27,727 bases of DNA from Lachnospiraceae bacterium UBA1753 (GCA_002317595.1 DCHL01000095.1:1-27727); one strand, 5' to 3'; positions 8,486 through 17,172 are shown, counted from the first letter of the stretch. The notes: a model not told the origin generated them from the sequence alone. Translations and numbers: made by a program.

Positions 8486-9856
8486 ATGATTAAACAGGAA
8501 ATATTTGATGAGGTCCAGGGTCTTGCTACCCTGGGCCGGAATATAAGCCGCCATATCTGGAATAATCCGGAGCTGAGCGGTCATGAGAAGGCTTCTGCCG
8601 ACTACTACCGCAAGCTAATGGCAAAAGAGGGCTTTGATATTGTGGACAGCAAGTCTCTCCCCACAGCATTCTATGCTGAATACGGCGAAGGACATCCGGT
8701 CATTGCCGTTGTCGGGGAGTATGATGCCCTGCCGGGACTGTCCCAGGATGCCTGTGCAGAGAGAAAGCCGATTGAAGATGGCGCACCGGGACATGGCTGC
8801 GGACACAATCTTCTCGGATCTGCGGCTGCAGTTGCGGCAATAGCCTTAAAGCGTTTTGTGGAAAAAAATAAGGTCGAGGGTACAATCAGATTTTATGGAT
8901 GTCCTGAGGAGGAGCTCCTCTGTGGCAAGGTGAAGATGATTGCCGAGGGTATGTTTGAAGGGTGCGACGCAGCCCTTACATGGCATCCCAATGATGCAAA
9001 CTTGGTTCATGACAGTGCGTATCTTGCAAATACTGCAATGAAATTCTTTTTCTCCGGAAGGACAAGCCATGCTGCCTTCGCCCCGGAGAGCGGAAGAAGT
9101 GCACTTGATGCTGTTGAGCTCATGAGCGTCGGAGTCAATTATCTGCGTGAGCACGTGGTTGACCATACAAGAATCCATTACACCACAGACAGTGGCGGAT
9201 TTGCTCCCAATATCGTTCCCGATCAGGCAAGTGCATGGTATTTCGTGCGTGCGCCGAGAATCCAGGATGTGAAGGAGACTGCGGAGCGCGTAGTGAAGGT
9301 TGCACAGGGGGCAGCCATGATGACAGAGACAACCGTCACGGTAGAGCAGGGTTACGGGTGTTGTGAATTCAAGGAGAATAATCTCTTTGGAAACCTGATT
9401 TACGCTAACATGATTGAGGCAGACGGCCCTAAGTACACACAGGAGGAACTTGAATTTGGTGCTACGCTCCAGGGGACAGTTGATGCAGGTATTGTCGAGC
9501 GCGCAAACAGACTGTATGGCGATGAGCATGCCGCAATGCACATGGGAGTGGGTGAGCGCGACCTGTGGAAATCATGCACGATGAAAGCCTCTTCTGACAG
9601 TGGGGATGTGAGCTACGTAATGCCAACTGGACTGTTCACCACGGCCTGCTGGCCCGTTGGTTGTTCACCCCATACCTGGCAGACAGCGGCAGCTGCTGGA
9701 ACGACAATCGGTGAAAAGGGCGCTCACTATGCGGCCAAGATTATGGCTGGTGCAGGGTACGATCTTATTATGAAGCCCGAGCTTTTATCAAGGATTTCCC
9801 GGGAGTTCGAAGAGAGAAACGACGGAAGCTACGCGCCCATGGTTGGTGAGAAGTAG
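8486..9856 (+). CDS. abgB: M20 amidohydrolase, AbgB-like (p-aminobenzoyl-glutamate hydrolase subunit B type)
   Basis: This cytoplasmic zinc- or manganese-type amidohydrolase has 456 residues, close to E. coli AbgB in length. Motifs are GEYDALPG at 77-84, GHGCGHNLLG from residue 102, the acidic EEE cluster at 141-143 following CP, the dimerisation-domain stretch GRTSHAAFAPESGRSALDA, and SSDSGDVSYVMPT near the C-terminus. This group cleaves amide bonds between an acyl or aminobenzoyl group and an amino acid. There is no signal peptide, so the substrate must be imported, plausibly by the two membrane proteins just upstream. GAGGA at 8476-8480 supports ATG 8486. The exact substrate is uncertain. 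The symbol reflects family resemblance, not proven function. Confidence 0.85.
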   Translation: MIKQEIFDEVQGLATLGRNISRHIWNNPELSGHEKASADYYRKLMAKEGFDIVDSKSLPTAFYAEYGEGHPVIAVVGEYDALPGLSQDACAERKPIEDGAPGHGCGHNLLGSAAAVAAIALKRFVEKNKVEGTIRFYGCPEEELLCGKVKMIAEGMFEGCDAALTWHPNDANLVHDSAYLANTAMKFFFSGRTSHAAFAPESGRSALDAVELMSVGVNYLREHVVDHTRIHYTTDSGGFAPNIVPDQASAWYFVRAPRIQDVKETAERVVKVAQGAAMMTETTVTVEQGYGCCEFKENNLFGNLIYANMIEADGPKYTQEELEFGATLQGTVDAGIVERANRLYGDEHAAMHMGVGERDLWKSCTMKASSDSGDVSYVMPTGLFTTACWPVGCSPHTWQTAAAAGTTIGEKGAHYAAKIMAGAGYDLIMKPELLSRISREFEERNDGSYAPMVGEK

Positions 9857-9888
9857 ACAATACGCACCTATGGCGGGTGAGAAGTAGA
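9830..9888 (+). repeat. Imperfect tandem duplication of the AbgB-like gene's 3' end
   Basis: The last codons and stop (9830-9857) recur after the stop at 9861-9888, matching at 24 of 28 positions with a 31-base period. In a shifted frame the second copy still spells YAPMAGEK-stop, against YAPMVGEK-stop in the gene. The extra copy is non-coding. Confidence 0.85.
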
Positions 9889-9920
9889 GAGAATATTTTT
9901 CGAGATAAAGAGGAACAGAT

Positions 9921-11108
9921 ATGGCGCAGATGATAAAGGAAGCAGCGACAATAAAGGATTATATGGTGGATGTGAGAAGAAGACTTCACAGTATACCTGA
10001 GATAGCGCTGAATCTCCCCAAAACTGTTGAATTGATTGATGAGGAACTGACAAAGCTTGGCGTGACACATGAGGTGAAGAGTGATATCTCCTGTGTGTTT
10101 GCCAAGATAGGACCTGAAGCAGGAGCAGGCGAGGCAAAGCTTCCCTGCATACTTCTGCGAGCTGACATGGACGGTCTGGCAATTCAGGAAAAGTCGGGCG
10201 AGGAATTTGCCTGCACCAGCGGAAATATGCATGCCTGTGGACATGACCTCCACGCGGCAGCTCTTCTGGGAGCTGCAAAGCTGTTAATGGCTCATGAAGC
10301 AGAGCTGAAGGGAACGGTAAAGCTCCTGTTCCAGTCGGCGGAGGAGACCTTTGAGGGTGCTAATGCTGCAATCAAAGCGGGGATTCTTGAGAATCCTAAG
10401 CCTGATGCTGCATATGGTTCCCACGTGTTTGCTATGTTTCCGGTAGGACACGTCCTCTACGGACAGATACCTATGGGAGCTGTGTACGGGTTCAAGATTA
10501 CTGTTCACGGAGTGGGTGGTCATGGCTCGGCTCCTGAGATGTGCGTAGACCCGATAAATGCGGCGGTCCAGATATATCTTGCCCTCCAGTCAATCATCGC
10601 AAGAGAGGTTCCTGCAACACAGGAGGCAGTTCTTACTATCGGACAGCTTAAGGCAGGAGAAGCTGCTAATATCATTCCGGCTGAGGCTGTACTTCAGGGT
10701 ACTCTGCGGACCTTCAATCCCGAGCTTCGCGCAAAAATAATAGAGAGAATCCATCAGGTGGCCAAGGACGTTGCAGCTGCCTACAGATGCAGTGCAGAAA
10801 TTGAGGTGCTGAGTGATGTGCCGAGCGTAATCTGCGATGCACAGTTTGCAGAGTTCTGCCTGGATACCTTGAGGGATAGTGGCATAGCATCGGATGTACA
10901 GGATGGTCTTCATGTCATGGGTTCAGAGGATTTTGCACAGATTAGTTCGCAGGTTCCCTCGTGCTTTATCATAGTCGGAGCTGAGCCTGAGGATAAGGAG
11001 CATGCAGTAGGTCAGCATCACCCGGCAATCAGATTTAATGAGGAGGGACTTGTCATTGCAGCAGCAGCTCATGCACAGATTGCCATGAACTGGCTTGACA
11101 AGAAGTGA
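9921..11108 (+). CDS. M20D amidohydrolase (AbgA/HipO/IAA-amino-acid-hydrolase type)
   Basis: This 395-residue metal-dependent N-acyl-amino-acid amidohydrolase has all hallmark motifs: RADMDGLAIQE from residue 80, MHACGHDLHAAALLGAAK from 103, QSAEETFEGA with Glu141/Glu142, GHGSAPEMCVDP in the lid domain, NIIPAEAVLQGTLRTF, GSEDFA and HHPAIRFNEEGL. Relatives hydrolyse hippurate, indole-acetyl-amino acids, N-acetyl-amino acids and, as AbgA, p-aminobenzoyl-glutamate with AbgB. It lies 64 bases after the AbgB-like gene, so an AbgA-AbgB-type heteromer is possible, although E. coli has the order A-B with the permease AbgT. AGAGGA precedes ATG 9921. There is no signal peptide. Substrate is unknown. 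Confidence 0.88.
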   Translation: MAQMIKEAATIKDYMVDVRRRLHSIPEIALNLPKTVELIDEELTKLGVTHEVKSDISCVFAKIGPEAGAGEAKLPCILLRADMDGLAIQEKSGEEFACTSGNMHACGHDLHAAALLGAAKLLMAHEAELKGTVKLLFQSAEETFEGANAAIKAGILENPKPDAAYGSHVFAMFPVGHVLYGQIPMGAVYGFKITVHGVGGHGSAPEMCVDPINAAVQIYLALQSIIAREVPATQEAVLTIGQLKAGEAANIIPAEAVLQGTLRTFNPELRAKIIERIHQVAKDVAAAYRCSAEIEVLSDVPSVICDAQFAEFCLDTLRDSGIASDVQDGLHVMGSEDFAQISSQVPSCFIIVGAEPEDKEHAVGQHHPAIRFNEEGLVIAAAAHAQIAMNWLDKK

Positions 11109-11115
11109 GTAATCA

Positions 11116-13911
11116 ATGAAAAAGGACAGAAAAATAAGCCTAGGAAAAATAAAATTCAGGATAATCGTCATCCTTGCCGTTGCAGTAATGGTTGCGGCAA
11201 CGATTGGTGTGCTGGGTGTTAATTATATATACACCATTGGGCAGATTGAAAGTGATACAAGGATTACGACCAGCAGTGAGATTAAGCGTTATCACGATGC
11301 GGAAAAGGCACTGGAAAAATATAATCAGCTGAGTCAGATATGTTCCAAGAGTACCCTGGAGTACGTTGCGACATATCTGGATAAGTATGGGGTATCCGTT
11401 GACAGCCTTGAAAAAATCAGTGCGGAGATCATGGCTAATCTGTACTACGCGCGTGTTGATAAAGAGAAGAAAACAGTTGGAATCATGTCCGCAAGCGGAA
11501 CATCAGCACTCAAGCTGACTAATGATGAAGTCATAAGCTTAGTGGACAGTCACTACCTGGAAAAGAAGGGTGATGACGGAGTCCTACGGTACTATCGTTC
11601 GCAGAAGGTCGGCAATGGATACCTGATCATTTATTATGGGTTATTAGATCTTTATGATATAGGATACAGCGTGACGAGACCCTACAGTGCCAGAAAGGAC
11701 GAACTGCTACTATGGGCTGACGAGAAGGGGGCTGTGATTTCGTGCAGCGACGAATCCTTTGATGGAAGGAATATCAGTGATATTTTTTCCACAGCATTGC
11801 CAGTGAGGGAGTTTGGTGCTGTTAAGAGCGTTTCTCAGGGATGGGGGGCTGCCGTTACAAGGACTGTGGGCTCGCGTATACTTGTTGCGTACCTGCCAAT
11901 GTCCTCTGTGATTGTGCAGGGGCTTCGTGGCAGTATCGTTCCAATAATCCTTATGTGGGTCATTTTCATAACGATCCTGCTTTATATTTTCAAAATCAAA
12001 AAAGAAGACAATGTGGATGTTGATAAGTTCGTAGTATCACACATTACTGCACTGTCCATTTTTGGACTGATTCTTACTGGACTGACTCTGTTCTATGTCA
12101 GCGCATTGATAAATTATAGTGACAAGAATATTTCGTCACTTGAGAACCTCAAGGAATTATCGTCGTCTTATGATGTTGCCCAGGAAAATAAGACTAAGGC
12201 AGATTACAGCATTGTTTATGATTATTCACGGCTTGTGACCAATATTGCCTGGGAGTATATGGCAAACCCTGATTCTCTGTCAGATGAGTCGCTGTGCAAA
12301 ACAGTTGATGGAGTTTCCATATTTTATGCCATATATGCTACCGATGCCAATGCAACTGTGGTGGCATCCTCGCAGAACAATGTTGGGTACGTATTTGCAA
12401 ATGACGACTCTGAAATAAATACGGCCTGCTGGCAGGTATTGAATGGAGAGAAGGAGTATCAGGTAATAAGTTTTCCTGGGGAAGTTGCCAGTGGGATACA
12501 TGTTATTGTTACCAGAAGATATGATAAGAAGGGTGTTTTTATTTTTTATCTTGATATTGATCTTCTTGATGAGTTCCTTGCAAACCTTGATATTGGGGAG
12601 GTCATGCTCACCACGGATATGGGTAATGCCACATGCTATGCCATAAAGCAGGACTCACCTGACATGATTTATGAGGCCAGGCCGAATGCCAGTGAAATAT
12701 CCTATCTTGACTCGACACTGGATGAGAAGGTTATGGAGAACGGTTATACAGGAATCCAGAGAATCCAGGGAGTAAAATATTATCTGAACACTCTGCATAA
12801 TGCAACGCATAATGTCGTGCTGATCAGTGCATATCCTGTGCGCAAGATATCATATTATGATGCCATTGTGAGCTTTCTGGTTATTGCCATTGGACTGGTA
12901 ATTGCAGTGTTCATTCTTCTCCTGGGATTGTGGAATCCTATGAGAAAAAATAATGCGGATGAGAATAAGGTTTTTGAACGTCTGAAAAATGTGGAAGATA
13001 TTCTCAATGAAAGATTCAAAAAGGATATCGCCAACATATTTGTGATTAACGGTGTTCTTCTTGTTCTGCTATTAATACTGGATTATGTCATTTCAGATAA
13101 GCCCCTGCTCAATTTCCTGCTTGGAAGTCAGTGGAATAAGGGACTCAACCTGTTTTCAGTGACGATGATTCTGCTTGGATGTGCAGGCTGTTCGTTGGCA
13201 GGATTCTTTCTCAACAAGATTATTCTGCTGATATTTAATAATATGGGTTCAAGAGGTATGACAATAGGCAATCTCTTATGTTCCCTTTTGAGATTCGTTT
13301 TCCTGGTGGCAGCTATTATCTGGTCCTTAAAAGAACTGGGCTGCAACCTGTCGGCGCTTCTTGCAGGCGCAGGTCTTGCGGGTGCCGCAATTTCATTCTG
13401 TGCAAGCAATACAATCAATGACCTTTTATCAGGTTTCTTTATTGTATTTGAAGGCTCCTTTAAAATTGGTGACTGGATCAGGGTCGGTGACTGGCGAGGA
13501 CAGGTAGTGAGCATTGGCATGCGGACCACCAAAATCGTTAAGGGCGACTGCGTTAAGATCCTGAATAATTCAACGCTTACAAACGTCACATTGCTAGATA
13601 GGACAAACTCTGGCGCGATTGTAACTCTCGACGTGGCATATGGCGAGGATTTGCAGAAAGTTATTGGTATATTAACTGACAGCGCAAAGCAGTTCCGTGA
13701 TGAGATTCCTGAAATCAAGGACGGGCCATATGTGAAGGGTGTGGCTGAACTTGGAGCCAGCGGAGTGACTCTGGAAATGTATGCGTTGGCTGACCAGCAG
13801 TATGTTGGAAAAGTTGAACGGGATATGAGACTGATTGCAAAGAGAATCCTTGATGAAAATGGGGTGGAGATTCCATTCCCTCAGGTTGTTGTGCATCAGT
13901 CGGAGGATTAG
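11116..13911 (+). CDS. MscS-family channel fused to two extracellular sensor-like regions
   Basis: This 931-residue membrane protein is over three times the length of E. coli MscS. Transmembrane segment 1 (about 12-35) is followed by an extracellular region (about 36-268), segments at about 270-295 and 307-333, a second extracellular region (about 334-577) and a segment at about 582-608. A charged helix (about 616-638), further segments and the MscS core complete it. The core has the glycine/alanine-rich pore helix LSALLAGAGLAGAAISFCAS, the beta domain GDWIRVGDWRGQVVSIGMRT and a C-terminal alpha/beta part. The usual PN(G/S) turn reads ILNNS here. The extracellular parts look like Cache/PAS-type sensors (inference). 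It starts 7 bases after the amidohydrolase with a weak ribosome site, suggesting translational coupling. It probably acts as an osmotic or ligand-modulated channel. Confidence 0.82.
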   Translation: MKKDRKISLGKIKFRIIVILAVAVMVAATIGVLGVNYIYTIGQIESDTRITTSSEIKRYHDAEKALEKYNQLSQICSKSTLEYVATYLDKYGVSVDSLEKISAEIMANLYYARVDKEKKTVGIMSASGTSALKLTNDEVISLVDSHYLEKKGDDGVLRYYRSQKVGNGYLIIYYGLLDLYDIGYSVTRPYSARKDELLLWADEKGAVISCSDESFDGRNISDIFSTALPVREFGAVKSVSQGWGAAVTRTVGSRILVAYLPMSSVIVQGLRGSIVPIILMWVIFITILLYIFKIKKEDNVDVDKFVVSHITALSIFGLILTGLTLFYVSALINYSDKNISSLENLKELSSSYDVAQENKTKADYSIVYDYSRLVTNIAWEYMANPDSLSDESLCKTVDGVSIFYAIYATDANATVVASSQNNVGYVFANDDSEINTACWQVLNGEKEYQVISFPGEVASGIHVIVTRRYDKKGVFIFYLDIDLLDEFLANLDIGEVMLTTDMGNATCYAIKQDSPDMIYEARPNASEISYLDSTLDEKVMENGYTGIQRIQGVKYYLNTLHNATHNVVLISAYPVRKISYYDAIVSFLVIAIGLVIAVFILLLGLWNPMRKNNADENKVFERLKNVEDILNERFKKDIANIFVINGVLLVLLLILDYVISDKPLLNFLLGSQWNKGLNLFSVTMILLGCAGCSLAGFFLNKIILLIFNNMGSRGMTIGNLLCSLLRFVFLVAAIIWSLKELGCNLSALLAGAGLAGAAISFCASNTINDLLSGFFIVFEGSFKIGDWIRVGDWRGQVVSIGMRTTKIVKGDCVKILNNSTLTNVTLLDRTNSGAIVTLDVAYGEDLQKVIGILTDSAKQFRDEIPEIKDGPYVKGVAELGASGVTLEMYALADQQYVGKVERDMRLIAKRILDENGVEIPFPQVVVHQSED

Positions 13912-13920
13912 TGATAAGAG

Positions 13921-14652
13921 ATGCGCGACGATATTGCAATCTGCGTAAAGAAAAATGGGGACAGGGACCTTGCGGGTTCCATGTCAAGAAAGCTTGGTGT
14001 CCCGGTCGGAGACAGGGAAGGCGATGGTCTTACGCTGCTGTTTGACAGTAAAGGAGTGTCACTTACAGGATATGGACTTACCTACCAGGGTGATTTCGAA
14101 GGTATGCTGCACAGGGTTACGGAGGGCCGCCTTCAGCATGAGATGCTCTCGCGGGTGGCGAAGACGGATGAGAAAGGCCTTAATGCCATTGATGCTACTG
14201 CCGGGATGGGAGAGGATGGGTTTCTCATTGCGGCGCTTGGGTATGAGGTCACTCTCTATGAGCAGAACCCAGTGATAGCGGTACTCCTGAAGGATGCCAT
14301 AAGACGTGCGAAAAAGCACCCAGTGCTCAAGGAGATTGCCATGCGGATGCATGTGGTTGAGGGAGACAGTGTGGAACTCATGCCAAAGAGTATGGATAAG
14401 ATTGACCTGATTTATCTTGATCCTATGTTCCCGAAGCGCCAGAAATCAGGACTTATCAACAAAAAACTCCAGCTTATTCAGAAACTGGAACCGCCTTGCT
14501 CGGCGGAGACAGACCTGTTTAATGCGGCTGTCGAGGCAGGTCCTGGAAAGATTGTGGTGAAGAGGCCACTTAAGAGCCCCTTCCTTGATGGCCGGAATCC
14601 AAATTATACTCTTAAGGGCAAGGCAATAAGATATGACTGCTATGTCGTATAA
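13921..14652 (+). CDS. rsmJ: RsmJ-like 16S rRNA guanine methyltransferase
   Basis: This 243-residue SAM-dependent methyltransferase matches RsmJ (YhiQ), which in E. coli methylates G1516 of 16S rRNA. The SAM-binding motif DATAGMGEDGF starts at residue 91. YLDPMFPKRQKSGL follows from 165, and the C-terminal KIVVKRPLKSPFLDG and KGKAIRYDCYV are characteristic. The N-terminal part (1-80) is also of the expected type. ATG 13921 is 9 bases after the channel gene stop. GGAGG at 13902-13906 is rather distant (14 bases), so initiation may depend on coupling. RsmJ is best known from gammaproteobacteria, so the exact target here is inferred from the family. Confidence 0.75.
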   Translation: MRDDIAICVKKNGDRDLAGSMSRKLGVPVGDREGDGLTLLFDSKGVSLTGYGLTYQGDFEGMLHRVTEGRLQHEMLSRVAKTDEKGLNAIDATAGMGEDGFLIAALGYEVTLYEQNPVIAVLLKDAIRRAKKHPVLKEIAMRMHVVEGDSVELMPKSMDKIDLIYLDPMFPKRQKSGLINKKLQLIQKLEPPCSAETDLFNAAVEAGPGKIVVKRPLKSPFLDGRNPNYTLKGKAIRYDCYVV

Positions 14653-14689
14653 GAGTGGAAGAAAAATCACACAGGAATGATGGAACAAA

Positions 14690-15835
14690 ATGGATAATGA
14701 ACTCAATGAAAAGCTCAGCGATATTTTTTCCGAGGATATTGAGAAGATAGTTCTCAGCAACGGAAAGGGTACTGAGTATAAAAAAATAGTGATTTCAAGG
14801 CAGAAGAAGGAATTCAGGGCTGAGAAGTTCACAGAGAAGCAGGCCTTCCATGAAGGCGTATCCTTTGAAGATGTGGAATGCTATTGCTGTGAATGCATTA
14901 AGGCTGGCTTTAAGCAGATGAATGCCTGGGCAGATGGCACTGAATACATGCTGAAGGTCTCAAAGAAGGATAAGATTTTTGTCAGCAAGGGAAAGTCAAA
15001 GGCCCCCGTCAAGGTGAGCAGTGAGAATAACAGGAAGAAGAATTATTACCTCAGGGAGGGTGAGATAATCCCGCCGCTTGTGGATATGGGAGTGTTCACA
15101 CCTGAAGGCAAGATAATCAATTCCATGTATGATAAGTACCGCCAGATTAACAAATTCATCCAGTTCATTGAGGAGGCGGTTGAGAAGGCAGGGCTTAAGA
15201 GCCTCAACATAGTGGATTTTGGGTGCGGGAAATCATATCTGACCTTCGTCGTATACTACTATCTGACTTATGTTAAGAGGCTTGATGTGACGATGACGGG
15301 ACTTGACCTTAAGGCGGACGTCATCGATAAGTGTCAGAAGACTGCAGAAAAATATGGCTATGAGAAGTTGTCCTTCAAGGTGGGAGATGTGGCGGTGTAT
15401 GAGAGCGAAAGGCCTGTTGACATGGTAATCACCCTCCATGCCTGTGATACAGCCACGGACTATGCGCTGTACCATGCCATCAGATGGAACACGAAGATAA
15501 TCATCTCAGTGCCCTGCTGTCAGCATGAACTGAATGCCCAGATTGAGAGTGAAGACTTCGGGATCCTGACAAGATATGGTCTTCTCAAGGAGAGAACGGC
15601 TGCAATCATGACGGATGCAATACGTGGTAATCTCTTGGAGTATTCTGGATACAAGACGCAGCTCCTTGAGTTTATTGATTTCACGCACACGCCGAAGAAC
15701 CTATTGATCAGGGCGGTAAAGTCAAACATAGGAAGAGAGCACAGGCAGAAGATGCTTGCGGAGGTGGAGAAGCTTATGGGGGAATTCAATCTCTCACCGA
15801 CTCTCTACAGGCTGCTGGAGAAGGAACAGGCTTAG
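14690..15835 (+). CDS. Class I SAM-dependent methyltransferase (Methyltransf_32 type)
   Basis: This 381-residue protein has an N-terminal domain (about 1-165) rich in Lys and Glu and a C-terminal Rossmann methyltransferase. Motifs are DFGCGKSYL from residue 176, GLDLKADVIDKC, GDVAVYESERPVDMV, then LHACDTATDYAL and SVPCCQHEL. These resemble the Methyltransf_32 family that includes METTL25 and GSTCD relatives (recalled, no search run), usually thought to act on RNA. It lies 37 bases after the RsmJ-like gene and may be co-transcribed. ATG 14690 is preceded by GGAA, a modest site. An overlapping ATG at 14677 is in another frame and stops at once. Target unknown. Confidence 0.75.
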   Translation: MDNELNEKLSDIFSEDIEKIVLSNGKGTEYKKIVISRQKKEFRAEKFTEKQAFHEGVSFEDVECYCCECIKAGFKQMNAWADGTEYMLKVSKKDKIFVSKGKSKAPVKVSSENNRKKNYYLREGEIIPPLVDMGVFTPEGKIINSMYDKYRQINKFIQFIEEAVEKAGLKSLNIVDFGCGKSYLTFVVYYYLTYVKRLDVTMTGLDLKADVIDKCQKTAEKYGYEKLSFKVGDVAVYESERPVDMVITLHACDTATDYALYHAIRWNTKIIISVPCCQHELNAQIESEDFGILTRYGLLKERTAAIMTDAIRGNLLEYSGYKTQLLEFIDFTHTPKNLLIRAVKSNIGREHRQKMLAEVEKLMGEFNLSPTLYRLLEKEQA

Positions 15836-15892
15836 GAAACGAGAGAGAATATTTTTTCAAAATGAACTTAGAAAAGGAAAGGAACCTGGAAT

Positions 15893-16291
15893 ATGAGCGA
15901 GCATATGAAGAGAGCAGAGCAGCTTAGGGCGGCGACTGACAGACACTACAACTGTGCACAGTCAGTGCTTATTCCCTTTGCGAAGGAAGCAGGAATTGAT
16001 GAGGAGGATGCATACAAGATTGCATCTGGATTCGGATCTGGAATGAAGAGCGGAAGTGTGTGCGGTGCCATCACTGGAGGCGTAATGGCTCTTGGAATCC
16101 TCGGCATTGACACTCCTGCGAACACTACTAAGCTGTTTGCGACCGTCAAGAGAAATCATGAGGGATTTGTGGACTGTAAGGATCTCCTTGCGCTTAATGC
16201 AAAGTCAGGTGGCGATAAGAAGGCACACTGTGACGGGATGGTATACGAAGTGGTTGCAGCGATTGATGAGATTCTTGCTTCCCTTGGGTGA
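15893..16291 (+). CDS. C_GCAxxG_C_C family protein
   Basis: This 132-residue cysteine-containing protein of the C_GCAxxG_C_C (TIGR01909-type) family may bind metal or act in redox chemistry. The sequence shows HYNCAQSVL near residue 20, SGFGSGMKSGSVCGAITGG in the middle, then FVDCKDLL and KAHCDGMV. These are the four conserved cysteines expected. It has no signal peptide. AAAGGAA stretches lie upstream of ATG 15893. The TatD-like gene starts 3 bases after its stop, so the two are almost certainly co-transcribed. No biochemical role is established for the family that I can name with confidence. Confidence 0.85.
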   Translation: MSEHMKRAEQLRAATDRHYNCAQSVLIPFAKEAGIDEEDAYKIASGFGSGMKSGSVCGAITGGVMALGILGIDTPANTTKLFATVKRNHEGFVDCKDLLALNAKSGGDKKAHCDGMVYEVVAAIDEILASLG

Positions 16292-16294
16292 AAA

Positions 16295-17107
16295 ATGGGA
16301 AATAATAAATGGTTTGATACACATGCACACTATGACCATCCGCTTTTTGCGGGACTGGGCCCGAAGATTGTCAGAGGGTTGCTTGCGCAGGGGCTGTCTA
16401 AGGTTGTAATTCCTGCCATTACTTTTGATTCGAATTTTACTGCGAGAGAAGAGTTCTTAGCAGGTGAGTTCCCTGATGTGTTTTTTGCCGCCGGTCTTCA
16501 TCCGAAATGTGCGACAAATGAGGAGGACTGGAGCAGTGAGAAAAAATCTGCCTTTGAGTCATTGCTCAGGGACGGGCGTACTGTGGCAGTGAAGTCCGGA
16601 CTTGATTACTCGAAGAAGAAACTGCAGGATGCGCAGAAGGAACGACAGGTCAGATTTTTTCAGATGATGATTGACTACGCCAATGGCAGCAGGCTTCCTA
16701 TGGTCCTTCATATAAGGGAAGCGGTGGAATCGGCGGTTTTGGTGATGACGCAGCGTGCAATTGAAAACGGTGCTGTGGCGCATTGCTTTACCTACGATTA
16801 TGATACGGCGAGGCAGCTGCAAGGCTGCGGCGTGACGTATTTCGGAATTGGCGGCGCAGTGACAAGAGAGGGTATGGATGAGCTTCGGGAGTGCGTGGCG
16901 TATCTTCCTCTAGAGTGCCTGCTGCTTGAGACGGATGCACCCTTTGTTAAGCCCGAGGGCTGGGAGGAGCGACTCAACGATTCGAGGGCAATAATTCCTG
17001 TGGCAGGGAAGATTGCGAAGTTAAAGAGTATTCCTGTTGAGGAGGTTCTGAGAGTGTGCAATATGAATGCCAGCAGGTTCTATGGGGTGACTTACGACAA
17101 ATATTGA
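16295..17107 (+). CDS. TatD-family metal-dependent hydrolase, variant with Lys100 at the bridging-Glu position
   Basis: This 270-residue TIM-barrel amidohydrolase-superfamily protein has the TatD layout: FDTHAHYDH (His10, His12), GLHPKC near 68, VLHIREA, AHCFTYD and LLETDAPF. Relatives are Mg-dependent DNases or deacylases. In TatD proteins a Glu in GE(I/V)GLDY bridges the two metals. Here the segment reads VAVKSGLDY, with Lys100 at that place (codon AAG, 16592-16594). A carboxylated lysine bridges metals in other superfamily branches, so a changed metal centre or loss of activity are both possible. It lies 3 bases after the C_GCAxxG_C_C gene. Confidence 0.85.
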   Translation: MGNNKWFDTHAHYDHPLFAGLGPKIVRGLLAQGLSKVVIPAITFDSNFTAREEFLAGEFPDVFFAAGLHPKCATNEEDWSSEKKSAFESLLRDGRTVAVKSGLDYSKKKLQDAQKERQVRFFQMMIDYANGSRLPMVLHIREAVESAVLVMTQRAIENGAVAHCFTYDYDTARQLQGCGVTYFGIGGAVTREGMDELRECVAYLPLECLLLETDAPFVKPEGWEERLNDSRAIIPVAGKIAKLKSIPVEEVLRVCNMNASRFYGVTYDKY

Positions 17108-17172
17108 GGTGCGCTGACGGTAATCTGCATGGCGATATTTTTTACAAAGGACAGTATTGGTGGAGGCACGAA

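Noticed and set aside
8846..9541. 231-codon open frame on the minus strand
   Set aside because: It lies wholly antisense to the AbgB-like gene, has no recognisable motif, and reads as a codon-bias shadow.
13128..13718. 196-codon open frame on the minus strand
   Set aside because: It is antisense to the conserved MscS core, whose coding frame is secure.
17056..17172. N-terminal extension of the GH31 protein overlapping the TatD-like gene
   Set aside because: The added 39 residues do not resemble a GH31 start, and GGAGG at 17162-17166 points to the ATG at 17173.
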